Origin: Proteobacteria bacterium UBA6156
GTDB lineage: Bacteria > Pseudomonadota > Alphaproteobacteria > UBA2136 > UBA6156
Direction: 5' to 3'
DNA: 26,190 bases
Assembly (NCBI GenBank): GCA_002422365.1
Contig: DIUO01000006.1
Coordinates: 1-26,190, forward strand
Below, one piece after another: positions 14,937 through 22,400 of the stretch. A model generated the notes under the pieces. The model saw nothing but the letters and a program-made list of their open reading frames with translations, was not told the DNA's origin and searched no databases. The first letter of the stretch is position 1. Every line of letters starts with the position of its first letter. The position numbers and the translations under genes were made by a program.

Positions 14937-15344
14937 ATGGGCATGAGCCGCCGCCCCTCCGCCCGCCGCAAGTCCAGCACCTTGGGCCACCCGGTGCTGT
15001 TCTCCATCATTTTGGGGCTGGCCATCCCGGCGGCACTCACATGGGCCTACACCACCACGCTCGATTTTTCACCCGTTTCCACATGGCTCTTCAGCCTCAA
15101 CCTCATGGTCGTCGCCCTCATGGGCAAAGACAAATTCGCCGCCCAGCGCGGCATGCGCCGCACGCCGGAAGCCACGCTCCTGCTGCTCGCAATTTTAGGA
15201 GCCACACCGGGGCTTTTGCTCTCGCGCTACCTGTTCCACCACAAAACCACCAAACCCAGCTTCCAATACGCCCTCTTTGCCGTCATGGCCTTGCAGGCCG
15301 TGGCGCTTATCGCCTTCTGGCCCCAGCTTGCGGCCTATCTCTAG
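14937..15344 (+). CDS. DUF1294 family membrane protein
   Basis: A 135-residue inner-membrane protein with four likely spans. The diagnostic block is MGKDKFAAQRGMRRTPEATL (about 62-81), followed by LLAILGATPGLLLSRYLFHHKTTKPSFQ; the D-K-A, R-P-E and HK-T-K-F positions match DUF1294. The function of the family is unknown. The N-terminus is strongly basic (MSRRPSARRKSS), so the start is cytoplasmic. ATG 14937 and ATG 14943 both fit; neither has a clear ribosome binding site (GGGGTTTAAAGTC upstream). It ends 32 bases before glmU on the same strand, so the two may be co-transcribed. Confidence 0.82.
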   Translation: MGMSRRPSARRKSSTLGHPVLFSIILGLAIPAALTWAYTTTLDFSPVSTWLFSLNLMVVALMGKDKFAAQRGMRRTPEATLLLLAILGATPGLLLSRYLFHHKTTKPSFQYALFAVMALQAVALIAFWPQLAAYL

Positions 15345-15376
15345 CAAATCCAACCCAATTAAGGTAAAACACCTCC

Positions 15377-16714
15377 ATGAACCAAGCCCCCCTAATCCCC
15401 GACATAGCCGTCATCGTCCTCGCCGCAGGCAAGGGCACCCGCATGAAGTCCGAACTCCCCAAAGTCCTCCACCCCATGGCAGGCATGCCGATGCTCGGCC
15501 ACGTGCTCACCGCCGCGCGCACCCTCAACCCCACCCAAACCGTAGTCATCACCGGCTATGGTGCCGAACAGGTCGAAGCCTATTGCACCGAAAACTTCCC
15601 CGAAACCACCTTCGCCCGCCAAGCCGAACAACTCGGCACCGGCCACGCCATCATGCAGGCCGAGCAAGCCCTCAAAACCTTCACTGGCACCGTCATCATT
15701 GTCTATGCCGACATCATGCTCGGCACCCGGCCCGACGTCCTCCCCACCCTCATGGAGCAACACCGCAGCAATGCCCAGGGCCTCACCCTCCTTACCGCCA
15801 ACGTTCCCAACCCCAAGGGTTTTGGTCGCGTTTTCATGCAGAAGGGCATCCTTATTAATGTCGAGGAAAAAGACTGCACGCCCGAACAAAAGAAAATCAC
15901 CACCGTCAACCCCTGCATCTATGCGGTCAACGGCCCGCTGTTGTTCAAGCTGCTCGCACAGGTCAGCAACAACAATGCCCAAAACGAATACTACCTCACC
16001 GACATCATCGCCCTCGCCCACACCAACGGTGCACCGGTCATCATGGCGGAAGTCCCTGCCGAGCGCCCGGAAATCGGCATGAACAGCCGCGCCGAAGTCG
16101 CCGAAATGGAAACCCTCTGGCAAACCCGCAAACGACAGGAAATGATGGCAAACGGCGTCACACTGGTCGACCCATCTACCGTCTACTTCAGTGCCGATAC
16201 AACCATCAAACCCGACGTCACCATCCACCCGAACGTGGTCTTCGGCCCGGGTGTCACCATCCACAGCGGCGCCACCGTATTTCCCTTCTGCCATATCGCC
16301 AATGCTACCCTTCACAAAGGGGTAGAAATCGGCCCCTTCGCCCGCCTGCGCCAAGGTGTAACCCTGAACGAGAACGTCCACATTGGCACGTTTGTAGAAA
16401 GCAAAAACAGCACCTTTGGACAAGGCTCCAAAGCTATGCACCTCAGCTATATCGGAGACGCCACCGTGGGCGCCGAAGCCGGTTTCGGCGGCGGCACCAT
16501 CACCGCCAACTACAACCAGAAAACCAAAGTCAAATCCCGCACGGTGCTAGAAAACGGTGCCATGACCGGCGCTAATTCCACCCTGGTCGCCCCCGTCAAA
16601 CTCGGTAAAAACGCCCGCACCGGCGCAGGCACAGTCGTGCGGAATGATATCGAAGAAGGCGCCCTCCTCGTCAGCAAACCCGAGCAAATCACCAAACCCG
16701 GCTATAACAAATAA
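15377..16714 (+). CDS. glmU: Bifunctional GlcNAc-1-P uridylyltransferase / GlcN-1-P acetyltransferase
   Basis: GlmU makes UDP-GlcNAc, precursor of peptidoglycan and lipid A, from GlcN-1-P, acetyl-CoA and UTP. The 445-residue protein has the N-terminal nucleotidyltransferase (LAAGKGTRMKSELPKVLH at about 15-32, QLGTGHAIMQAE, and VYADIMLG where YGD is usual: Ala replaces Gly) and a C-terminal left-handed beta-helix acetyltransferase (repeats such as TIHPNVVFGPGVTIHSGATV; active-site region SKAMHLSYIGDA, GGGTITANYN and GAMTGANSTLVAPV). AAGGT lies about 12 bases before the ATG. glmS follows 0.6 kb later on the same strand, so two steps of one pathway are close, although an opposing gene lies between them. 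Confidence 0.97.
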   Translation: MNQAPLIPDIAVIVLAAGKGTRMKSELPKVLHPMAGMPMLGHVLTAARTLNPTQTVVITGYGAEQVEAYCTENFPETTFARQAEQLGTGHAIMQAEQALKTFTGTVIIVYADIMLGTRPDVLPTLMEQHRSNAQGLTLLTANVPNPKGFGRVFMQKGILINVEEKDCTPEQKKITTVNPCIYAVNGPLLFKLLAQVSNNNAQNEYYLTDIIALAHTNGAPVIMAEVPAERPEIGMNSRAEVAEMETLWQTRKRQEMMANGVTLVDPSTVYFSADTTIKPDVTIHPNVVFGPGVTIHSGATVFPFCHIANATLHKGVEIGPFARLRQGVTLNENVHIGTFVESKNSTFGQGSKAMHLSYIGDATVGAEAGFGGGTITANYNQKTKVKSRTVLENGAMTGANSTLVAPVKLGKNARTGAGTVVRNDIEEGALLVSKPEQITKPGYNK

Positions 16715-16743
16715 AAATCAGCCGCCGGGGTCTCCCCGGCGGC
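16711..16743 (-). terminator. Terminator of the 132-aa minus-strand gene
   Basis: A 10-bp perfect stem GCCGCCGGGG / CCCCGGCGGC with a TCT loop (16721-16743); on the minus strand it is followed by TGATTTTTATTT, a good U-tract that overlaps the end of glmU. It also lies 6 bases after the glmU stop on the + strand, with no T-run on that side. Confidence 0.75.
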
Positions 16744-16760
16744 CAAACATCACTCAGCTT

Positions 16761-17159
16761 TCACACCATCGCCAGTTGCAGGCGGTCAATCCTGAAACGG
16801 TTCTTGATCCCGCAGCCGATCCCGAACTTCAGGTATTTCCCCGTACTTGAGATAGTATCCGACCATGCAAGCCGACGGTGCCGCAGCTGAAAAGTCGCCT
16901 TCCACAGCCGGATGCTCTCCGGCGCACCATGCGGCACTTGCCCGTACCACAGCACTTCCACCGTGTTCGCGGGCAAAAATTTCGGCCCGAAGAACATGAT
17001 CTCGTTGCCAAGATTCATGTTCTTGAGCTCCCGCATCAGCTGGTGCTTCACCCGGCGCGGCACATCAATTGCGGTGGGGCTCACCTCCTTCGTCGACCTG
17101 CGCCGTTCATTCTCGGCACGCACGCGTGCCGCATTCTTGCTTTTGTAAAGGGAAGTCAT
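16761..17159 (-). CDS. Hypothetical basic protein (132 aa)
   Basis: No family recognised. The start at 17159 has AGAGGGG 8 bases upstream, and a U-tracted terminator follows the stop, so a real gene is likely. The N-terminus is a basic helix (SLYKSKNAARVRAENERRRS), followed by DVPRRVKHQLMRELKNMNLG and then a beta-rich, Trp-containing half (TVEVLWYGQVPHGAPESIRLW, LRHRRLAWSDTIS, GIGCGIKNRFRIDRL). It is cytoplasmic by appearance, and the charge suggests nucleic-acid binding. It is less C-skewed than its neighbours (one counted row: G 16, C 21). It lies alone, convergent with glmU and divergent from glmS. Confidence 0.72.
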   Translation of the reverse strand: MTSLYKSKNAARVRAENERRRSTKEVSPTAIDVPRRVKHQLMRELKNMNLGNEIMFFGPKFLPANTVEVLWYGQVPHGAPESIRLWKATFQLRHRRLAWSDTISSTGKYLKFGIGCGIKNRFRIDRLQLAMV

Positions 17160-17326
17160 AGATATACCCCTCTAGGTTCGAGAAATATTACTAATTGCAT
17201 ACATTAATTTATAATCTCTTACAACCCCCTGCCTACCCCAAAGGCATTTACCCCACTCAATCTAACTTCTAACCTCTAACTTCTAACCTCTAGCTGCTAT
17301 ACTCACTCCATAAGGGGAGAACACAC
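17160..17326. promoter_or_regulatory. AT-rich divergent promoter region upstream of glmS
   Basis: This 167-base gap serves the divergent 132-aa gene and glmS. It holds a perfect + strand TATAAT (17210-17215) without a good -35, an array of five heptamers (17261-17295), and TATACT (17298-17303, 5 of 6) just after the array. The last would place a start near 17310 and a very short glmS leader with AAGGGGAG as ribosome binding site. Confidence 0.45.
17261..17295. repeat. Five tandem heptamers upstream of glmS
   Basis: TCTAACT and TCTAACC alternate four times, then TCTAGCT: 35 bases of a 7-base repeat. The array ends two bases before the best glmS -10 (TATACT), so it occupies the spacer and -35 zone. 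No good TTGACA-like -35 exists at the expected place (TCTAAC is there). Confidence 0.85.
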
Positions 17327-19177
17327 ATGTGCGGCATCGTCGGCGTCATCGGCAATCCTAAAGCAGAGGCCATCGTCCTCACCGGCCTCCAGCGGCTAGA
17401 GTACCGCGGCTACGACAGCGCAGGCATCGCCACCCTCAACCCATCCGGCAGCATCGAGCTCCGCCGCGCCGTCGGCAAACTCCAAGCCCTGATCGATGAA
17501 ACCCAGGCCCACCCTCTCCAAGCCGCCACCACCGCCATCGGCCACACGCGCTGGGCCACTCACGGCGCGCCCACGGTGGCTAACGCCCACCCGCACGTCG
17601 GCGGCATGGGCAAGCACACGCTGGCCGTGGTGCATAACGGAATCATCGAAAACTACCAGGAACTCCGCACCGAACTCACCCCCCTCGGCGCCACCTTTGC
17701 ATCAGAAACCGACACCGAAACCATCCCCTACGTCATCGCCAACGCGCTGGCCCGCAGTGCGGATACCCTCCCCCAGGCCGTCCACGCCGCCACCCAAAAG
17801 TTCCGCGGCAGCTTCGCCTTTGTGGTGATGCAACAAGACCAGCCGAACATCCTCACCGGCACCCGCCGGGGCGCCCCCCTGTGCGTGGGGGTGGGAGAAG
17901 GCGCGCACTACTTCGCCTCCGACCCTCTCGCCCTCGCAGGCCTCACCAGCAAGTTTATATTCTTAGAAGACGACGACATCGCCACCCTCACCCCGCAGGG
18001 TATCGAAATTCTGGACAGCAAAGGCCGCAAAGCCGACCGCCCCATCAAAGTGCTGGATTTGTCCACCGACCTCGCCGGCAAACAAGGCTTCAAGCATTTT
18101 ATGCTGAAGGAAATCCACGAGCAGCCCGCCGTCGTCTCGCGCCTCATCCAGGCCTACACCACCGCCGCCAACCAGCCCGCCCTGCCGCTGGGCTCCCTCA
18201 ACCTTGCGGGCATCACCCACATCAACATCATTGCTTGCGGCACCGCCTACTACGCCGCGCTGGTCGGGCGTCAGTATATCGAGTCCTTCGCCCGCGTGCC
18301 CGTGAATGTCGAAGCCGCGTCCGAGTTCCGCTACCGCAACCCGCCCTACCAGCCCGGCGGCCTCTTCATCGCCGTGTCCCAGTCAGGAGAAACCGCCGAC
18401 ACGCTGGCCGCCTTAGAGCACGCCAAAGCCGCAGGCCAGCACATCCTCGTCTTCACCAACGTCACCACCAGCAGCATGGCCCGCGCGGCAGATGCCGTGG
18501 TCGACCTCATGGCCGGACGCGAAATCGCCGTCGCCAGCACCAAAGCCTTCATGGCCATGTCGGTGGCGCTGGGCCTGTTCGCCCTCCAGCTCGCCCAGGC
18601 ACGCGGGTTTAACACGCCAGAGATGTCCGAAGCCGCCGCCGCCCTCCGCACCCTCCCCACCTTCCTCAACGCGCAAATCGCCTCCACCAAGCAACTGGAA
18701 CCCCTCGCCGAACGCCTCCAGGAGGCCCACAGCATGCTCTACCTTGGTCGTGGCAACCTGGCGGCCATCGCGCTGGAAGGCGCCCTGAAAATCAAGGAAA
18801 TCGCCTACATCCACGCCGAAGCCTACGCATCCGGAGAAATGAAGCACGGCCCCATCGCTCTGGTCGACAAATCCCTCCCCGTGGTCAATCTCGCGGTCAG
18901 CACCGACGGCCTGTTCGAAAAAACCGTCAGCAATTTAAAAGAAGTCGAAGCCCGCCACGGCCAAGTGATCCTCATGACCGACCCCGAAGGCGCCGCCAAG
19001 CTCGACCCTGCCACGCGCGACAAACTCACCCTCATCACCGTGCCCACCGTCCCGGCGTTCATCGCCCCCATGGTCTTCACCGTGCCCCTCCAACTCCTCG
19101 CCTACCTCACCGCCACCGCAAAAGGAACGGACGTCGACCAACCCCGCAACCTCGCCAAATCCGTAACTGTGGAATAA
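17327..19177 (+). CDS. glmS: Glutamine-fructose-6-phosphate aminotransferase (isomerising)
   Basis: GlmS converts fructose-6-P and glutamine to glucosamine-6-P, the first step to UDP-GlcNAc. The 616 residues match the family (609 in E. coli). Seen: N-terminal MCGIVGVIGN with the catalytic Cys exposed after Met removal, LEYRGYDSAGIA, GHTRWATHGAPT, HNGIIENYQELR and FASETDTETIP; then two SIS sugar-binding domains (IACGTAYYAALVGR, AVSQSGETADTLAAL, AGREIAVASTKAF; LEGALKIKEIAYIHAEAYAS, GEMKHGPIAL) and the C-terminal DVDQPRNLAKSVTVE loop. The ATG follows AAGGGGAG. The leader is too short for a glmS ribozyme, and the heptamer array upstream is the visible regulatory candidate. A palindromic element follows the gene. 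Confidence 0.98.
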   Translation: MCGIVGVIGNPKAEAIVLTGLQRLEYRGYDSAGIATLNPSGSIELRRAVGKLQALIDETQAHPLQAATTAIGHTRWATHGAPTVANAHPHVGGMGKHTLAVVHNGIIENYQELRTELTPLGATFASETDTETIPYVIANALARSADTLPQAVHAATQKFRGSFAFVVMQQDQPNILTGTRRGAPLCVGVGEGAHYFASDPLALAGLTSKFIFLEDDDIATLTPQGIEILDSKGRKADRPIKVLDLSTDLAGKQGFKHFMLKEIHEQPAVVSRLIQAYTTAANQPALPLGSLNLAGITHINIIACGTAYYAALVGRQYIESFARVPVNVEAASEFRYRNPPYQPGGLFIAVSQSGETADTLAALEHAKAAGQHILVFTNVTTSSMARAADAVVDLMAGREIAVASTKAFMAMSVALGLFALQLAQARGFNTPEMSEAAAALRTLPTFLNAQIASTKQLEPLAERLQEAHSMLYLGRGNLAAIALEGALKIKEIAYIHAEAYASGEMKHGPIALVDKSLPVVNLAVSTDGLFEKTVSNLKEVEARHGQVILMTDPEGAAKLDPATRDKLTLITVPTVPAFIAPMVFTVPLQLLAYLTATAKGTDVDQPRNLAKSVTVE

Positions 19178-19218
19178 CATTCATAAGGAGATGAACTGCC
19201 CCAAACCGTGGGACAAGT

Positions 19219-19330
19219 GTCATCCCGGAGCCGGAGCGTAGCGAAGACCGCCAAGCAAGAGCTTGGCAACGTGAGTGGGTGGCAAAAAATCCCATTTTTT
19301 GCCGGGACCCGCTACCTGTCCGGGATCCAC
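19219..19330. repeat. Palindromic intergenic element between glmS and the fibre gene
   Basis: A composite of nested inverted repeats: outer ATCCCGG (19222-19228) / CCGGGAT (19320-19326); inner GCCAAGC / GCTTGGC (19250-19267) and GGCAAAAAAT / ATTTTTTGCC (19281-19303). The outer edge TGTCATCCCGGAGC and the segment GGAGCGTAGCGAAG resemble the dispersed GTCATCCCGG-type intergenic repeats common in alphaproteobacteria. Only one copy is present here, so its dispersal is inferred. It is not C-skewed like the genes around it. Confidence 0.55.
19281..19303. terminator. Hairpin with T6 arm, possible two-way terminator
   Basis: GGCAAAAAAT / ATTTTTTGCC, a perfect 10-bp stem with a CCC loop, lies between the convergent glmS and fibre genes. 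The T-run is inside the stem and not after it, so termination efficiency is uncertain. Confidence 0.45.
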
Positions 19331-19427
19331 CCCCGCCGGGAGGCTTTTCGAAGGCATGCAATAAAATAAATTCAATATCTTAACGTCTATCTGGCGTTAG
19401 CAAGACCATGGTAAGTAAGGCAAGCCC

Positions 19428-22400
19428 CTACTGCCGGCACACCATAATCTTGCCACCCGCAATCTTCACCGCGCCCAAATTCGCCGTATCACACACATCC
19501 GTGGGGTCAGCCGCCAACTTCAAAAGCGTCGCGCTCACCGTCCCACTCACCTCCAGCGGCGCACCGGGGGCCGTAGTCCCAACACCCACATAACCGGTGC
19601 TTACTATCACCATTCTATCACTCGTACCATTGGTAGCAAAACTCAGTGTATTGCTGGCATGGTTATAAATTATCCGCCCAACATCATCATCCTGAGCATC
19701 CCCAAAATAAATGCGGCCGGATGCGTTATTCGCACTGAGAATCGACAATCCCCCATGGTTATTATGTTCAATAACAAGTGCATCCGCGCTGCTGTTTGGC
19801 GTCGCACCGGTTGCACTTTTTACAATATGTAAATTACCTAACGGGCTAGCCACCCCAATCCCAACATTCCCACTAAAATATCCACCCGTCCCGCTAATCA
19901 TACCCGTGCTGCTCACCCCCAGCGTCACCAACCCCCGCTGCGGGTCAAACCACCCCGTATTCGTGCCCCCCTGAGTCAAACTGATATACCCCGTCGCACT
20001 CGTCACCACCAGCGTCGTCGTCCCACTCACAATTCTATCCGGCGCCGCACTGTCCGCCACATTCGCCAGCGTCTGCCACGTCACCCCATCCCGGCAGAAC
20101 TCAAAATCACCACCCGTGTAACGTATCGCCCCCGTCCGGTCGGCATCACAAGCCTCCCCACCATTCGCAAGGCGGAGGGTGCCGGAGACGTGGAGGCGAG
20201 CGGTGGGGCTGGTGGTGCCGATACCGAGATTTCCGGTGGCGAAGTCGCCTTGCATCAGCGGCATGGAGTTAACACTATTTTGCTTGAGGATGAACTGATT
20301 AGCGACAGCGTTATTGTAACCGGCCTCGTAACCGATGGCGACCACATTGGCGGCGGTGTTAGTGCGGGCGGCAGAGGCGCCGATAGCGGTGACATTGTTG
20401 CCGGTGTTACTCTGGGCAGCATAGAAGCCCATCCCAGTGACGTTGGCGCCGGTGTTCAGGTAGGCAGCATAGAAGCCCATCCCAGTGACGTTGGCGCCGG
20501 TGTTCTGGCGGGCGGCGTTAACACCAATGCTGGTGACATTGGCACCGGTATTCAGGTAGGCAGCGTAGTACCCCACCCCGGTAACATAGGTGCCGGTGTT
20601 CGACATGGCACCGCCGCTACCAAGCCCGGTGACGTTGGCGCCGGTGTTCAGGTAGGCGGCGTTAACACCAATGCCGGTGACATTGGCGCCGGAATTTTGA
20701 TAGGCCGCGTAGGCGCCCACCCCGGTAACACTGGTGCCGGAGCTCTGGTGGGCGGCGTTGTATCCCAAGGCAGTCACGTAGGCGCCTGTGTTCTGGCGGG
20801 CGGCGGCGATGCCGACTGCGGTGACGTAAGAGCCGGAGCTCAGATAGTTTGCATTTTGACCCACGGCAACGACTTCGGTGCCGGTGACGATATCGATAAC
20901 ACCCCGCACGGTAAGATTACCGTTGAAGTACCCATTGGTGCCGGAGATGGGGCCAGTACTGCTGACGCCAAGGGTGACAAGGCCGCGGGCGGGGTCAAAC
21001 CACCCCGTATTCGTGCCCCCCTGAGTCAAACTGATATACCCCGTCGCACTCGTCACCACCAGCGTCGTCGTCCCACTCACAATTCTATCCGGCGCCGCAC
21101 TGTCCGCCACATTCGCCAGCGTCTGCCACGTCACCCCATCCCGGCAGAACTCAAAATCCCCGCCCGTGTAACGTATCGCTCCCGTTCGGTTCGCATCACA
21201 GGCCTCCCCGCCATTCGCAATCCGCACTGTGCCACTCACATGCAAAGCGGTGCTTGGGTTTGTTGTGGCAAAGCCTACTTTTTGGCTTGCATAAAGGGTT
21301 GTAACGCTTGTGTTGTTGGTAGTAACCGAGATACCTTTTGAAACAACAGTACCACTGCTGTCTACCCTCATCACTTCGGACGTATTGTAATCCACTCGTA
21401 GCGGGATAACGGTGGTAGGGCCTGCAACAGCATCAATATAGGCTCCAAAACTCGTGGCGCCATAAACGGACTCGTTGCGTGCAAGAAGCGCGGTAGTTGC
21501 GGCGTTGTAGCTTGTTCCCGTTGTGCTTACAACAGCCATCACCCCGGCCACTGCAGACGAGAGGGCGGGATGGTTGTTAGTGGCGCCAGAATTTACATCT
21601 ACTTGACCATACAATCCGACCGCCCGGCGCGAACTACTCCCCATGTATGTTTGACCATAGACACCATAGGTGGGCCCAGATCCGCCGCCACCAGCACTCG
21701 CGTACACGCCATAACGAGCTGTTGCATTATTATTAGAAATTGCATCGATATAAGCGCCGTAGAATGGTCCCGTTTGGCCACCAGCGACTGCATTTCCCTT
21801 AATTTCTAGTAATTTATCATGAGTTGTGCCAGTGCTGTAAATGCGTAACCGCGATGAGGACACAAGCCCTCCGGTACCAATAAGAACATTCTGGCTGCCA
21901 AAAAGTGTAGTTGTGGATATGCCCCCAGTTGTACTCACCCCCAAGGTCACCAACCCCCGCTGCGGGTCAAACCACCCCGTATTCGTGCCCCCCTGAGTCA
22001 AACTGATATACCCCGTCGCACTCGTCACCACCAGCGTCGTCGTCCCGCTTACAATCCTATCGGGCGCAGCGCTGTCGGCAACGCTGGCGAGGGTTTGCCA
22101 TGTCACCCCATCCCGGCAAAACTCAAAATCCCCGCCCGTGTAACGTATCGCCCCCGTCCGATTCGCATCACAAGCCTCCCCACCATTCGCAATCCGCACT
22201 GTGCCACTCACATGCAAAGCGGTGCTTGGGTTTGTTGTGGCAAAGCCTACTTTTTGGCTTGCATAAAGGGTTGTAACGCTTGTGTTGTTGGTAGTAACCG
22301 AGATACCTTTTGAAACAACAGTACCACTGCTGTCTACCCTCATCACTTCGGACGTATTGTAATCCACTCGTAGCGGGATAACGGTGGTAGGGCCTGCAAC

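Noticed and set aside
15392..16441. A 349-codon minus-strand frame opposite glmU
   Set aside because: Shadow of glmU; Gly/Val/Asp-rich translation with no motif.
17160..17326. glmS ribozyme
   Set aside because: The gap is AT-rich with a heptamer repeat and shows none of the ribozyme core; the inferred leader is only about 17 bases.
19193..19243. A 16-codon frame with AAGGAG just upstream, after glmS
   Set aside because: Too short to support, with GGAG touching the ATG, and it runs into the palindromic element.
20292..20867. CRISPR array
   Set aside because: The 48-bp periodic units are coding repeats in frame with the fibre gene, with no constant repeat and unique spacer pattern and no cas genes.
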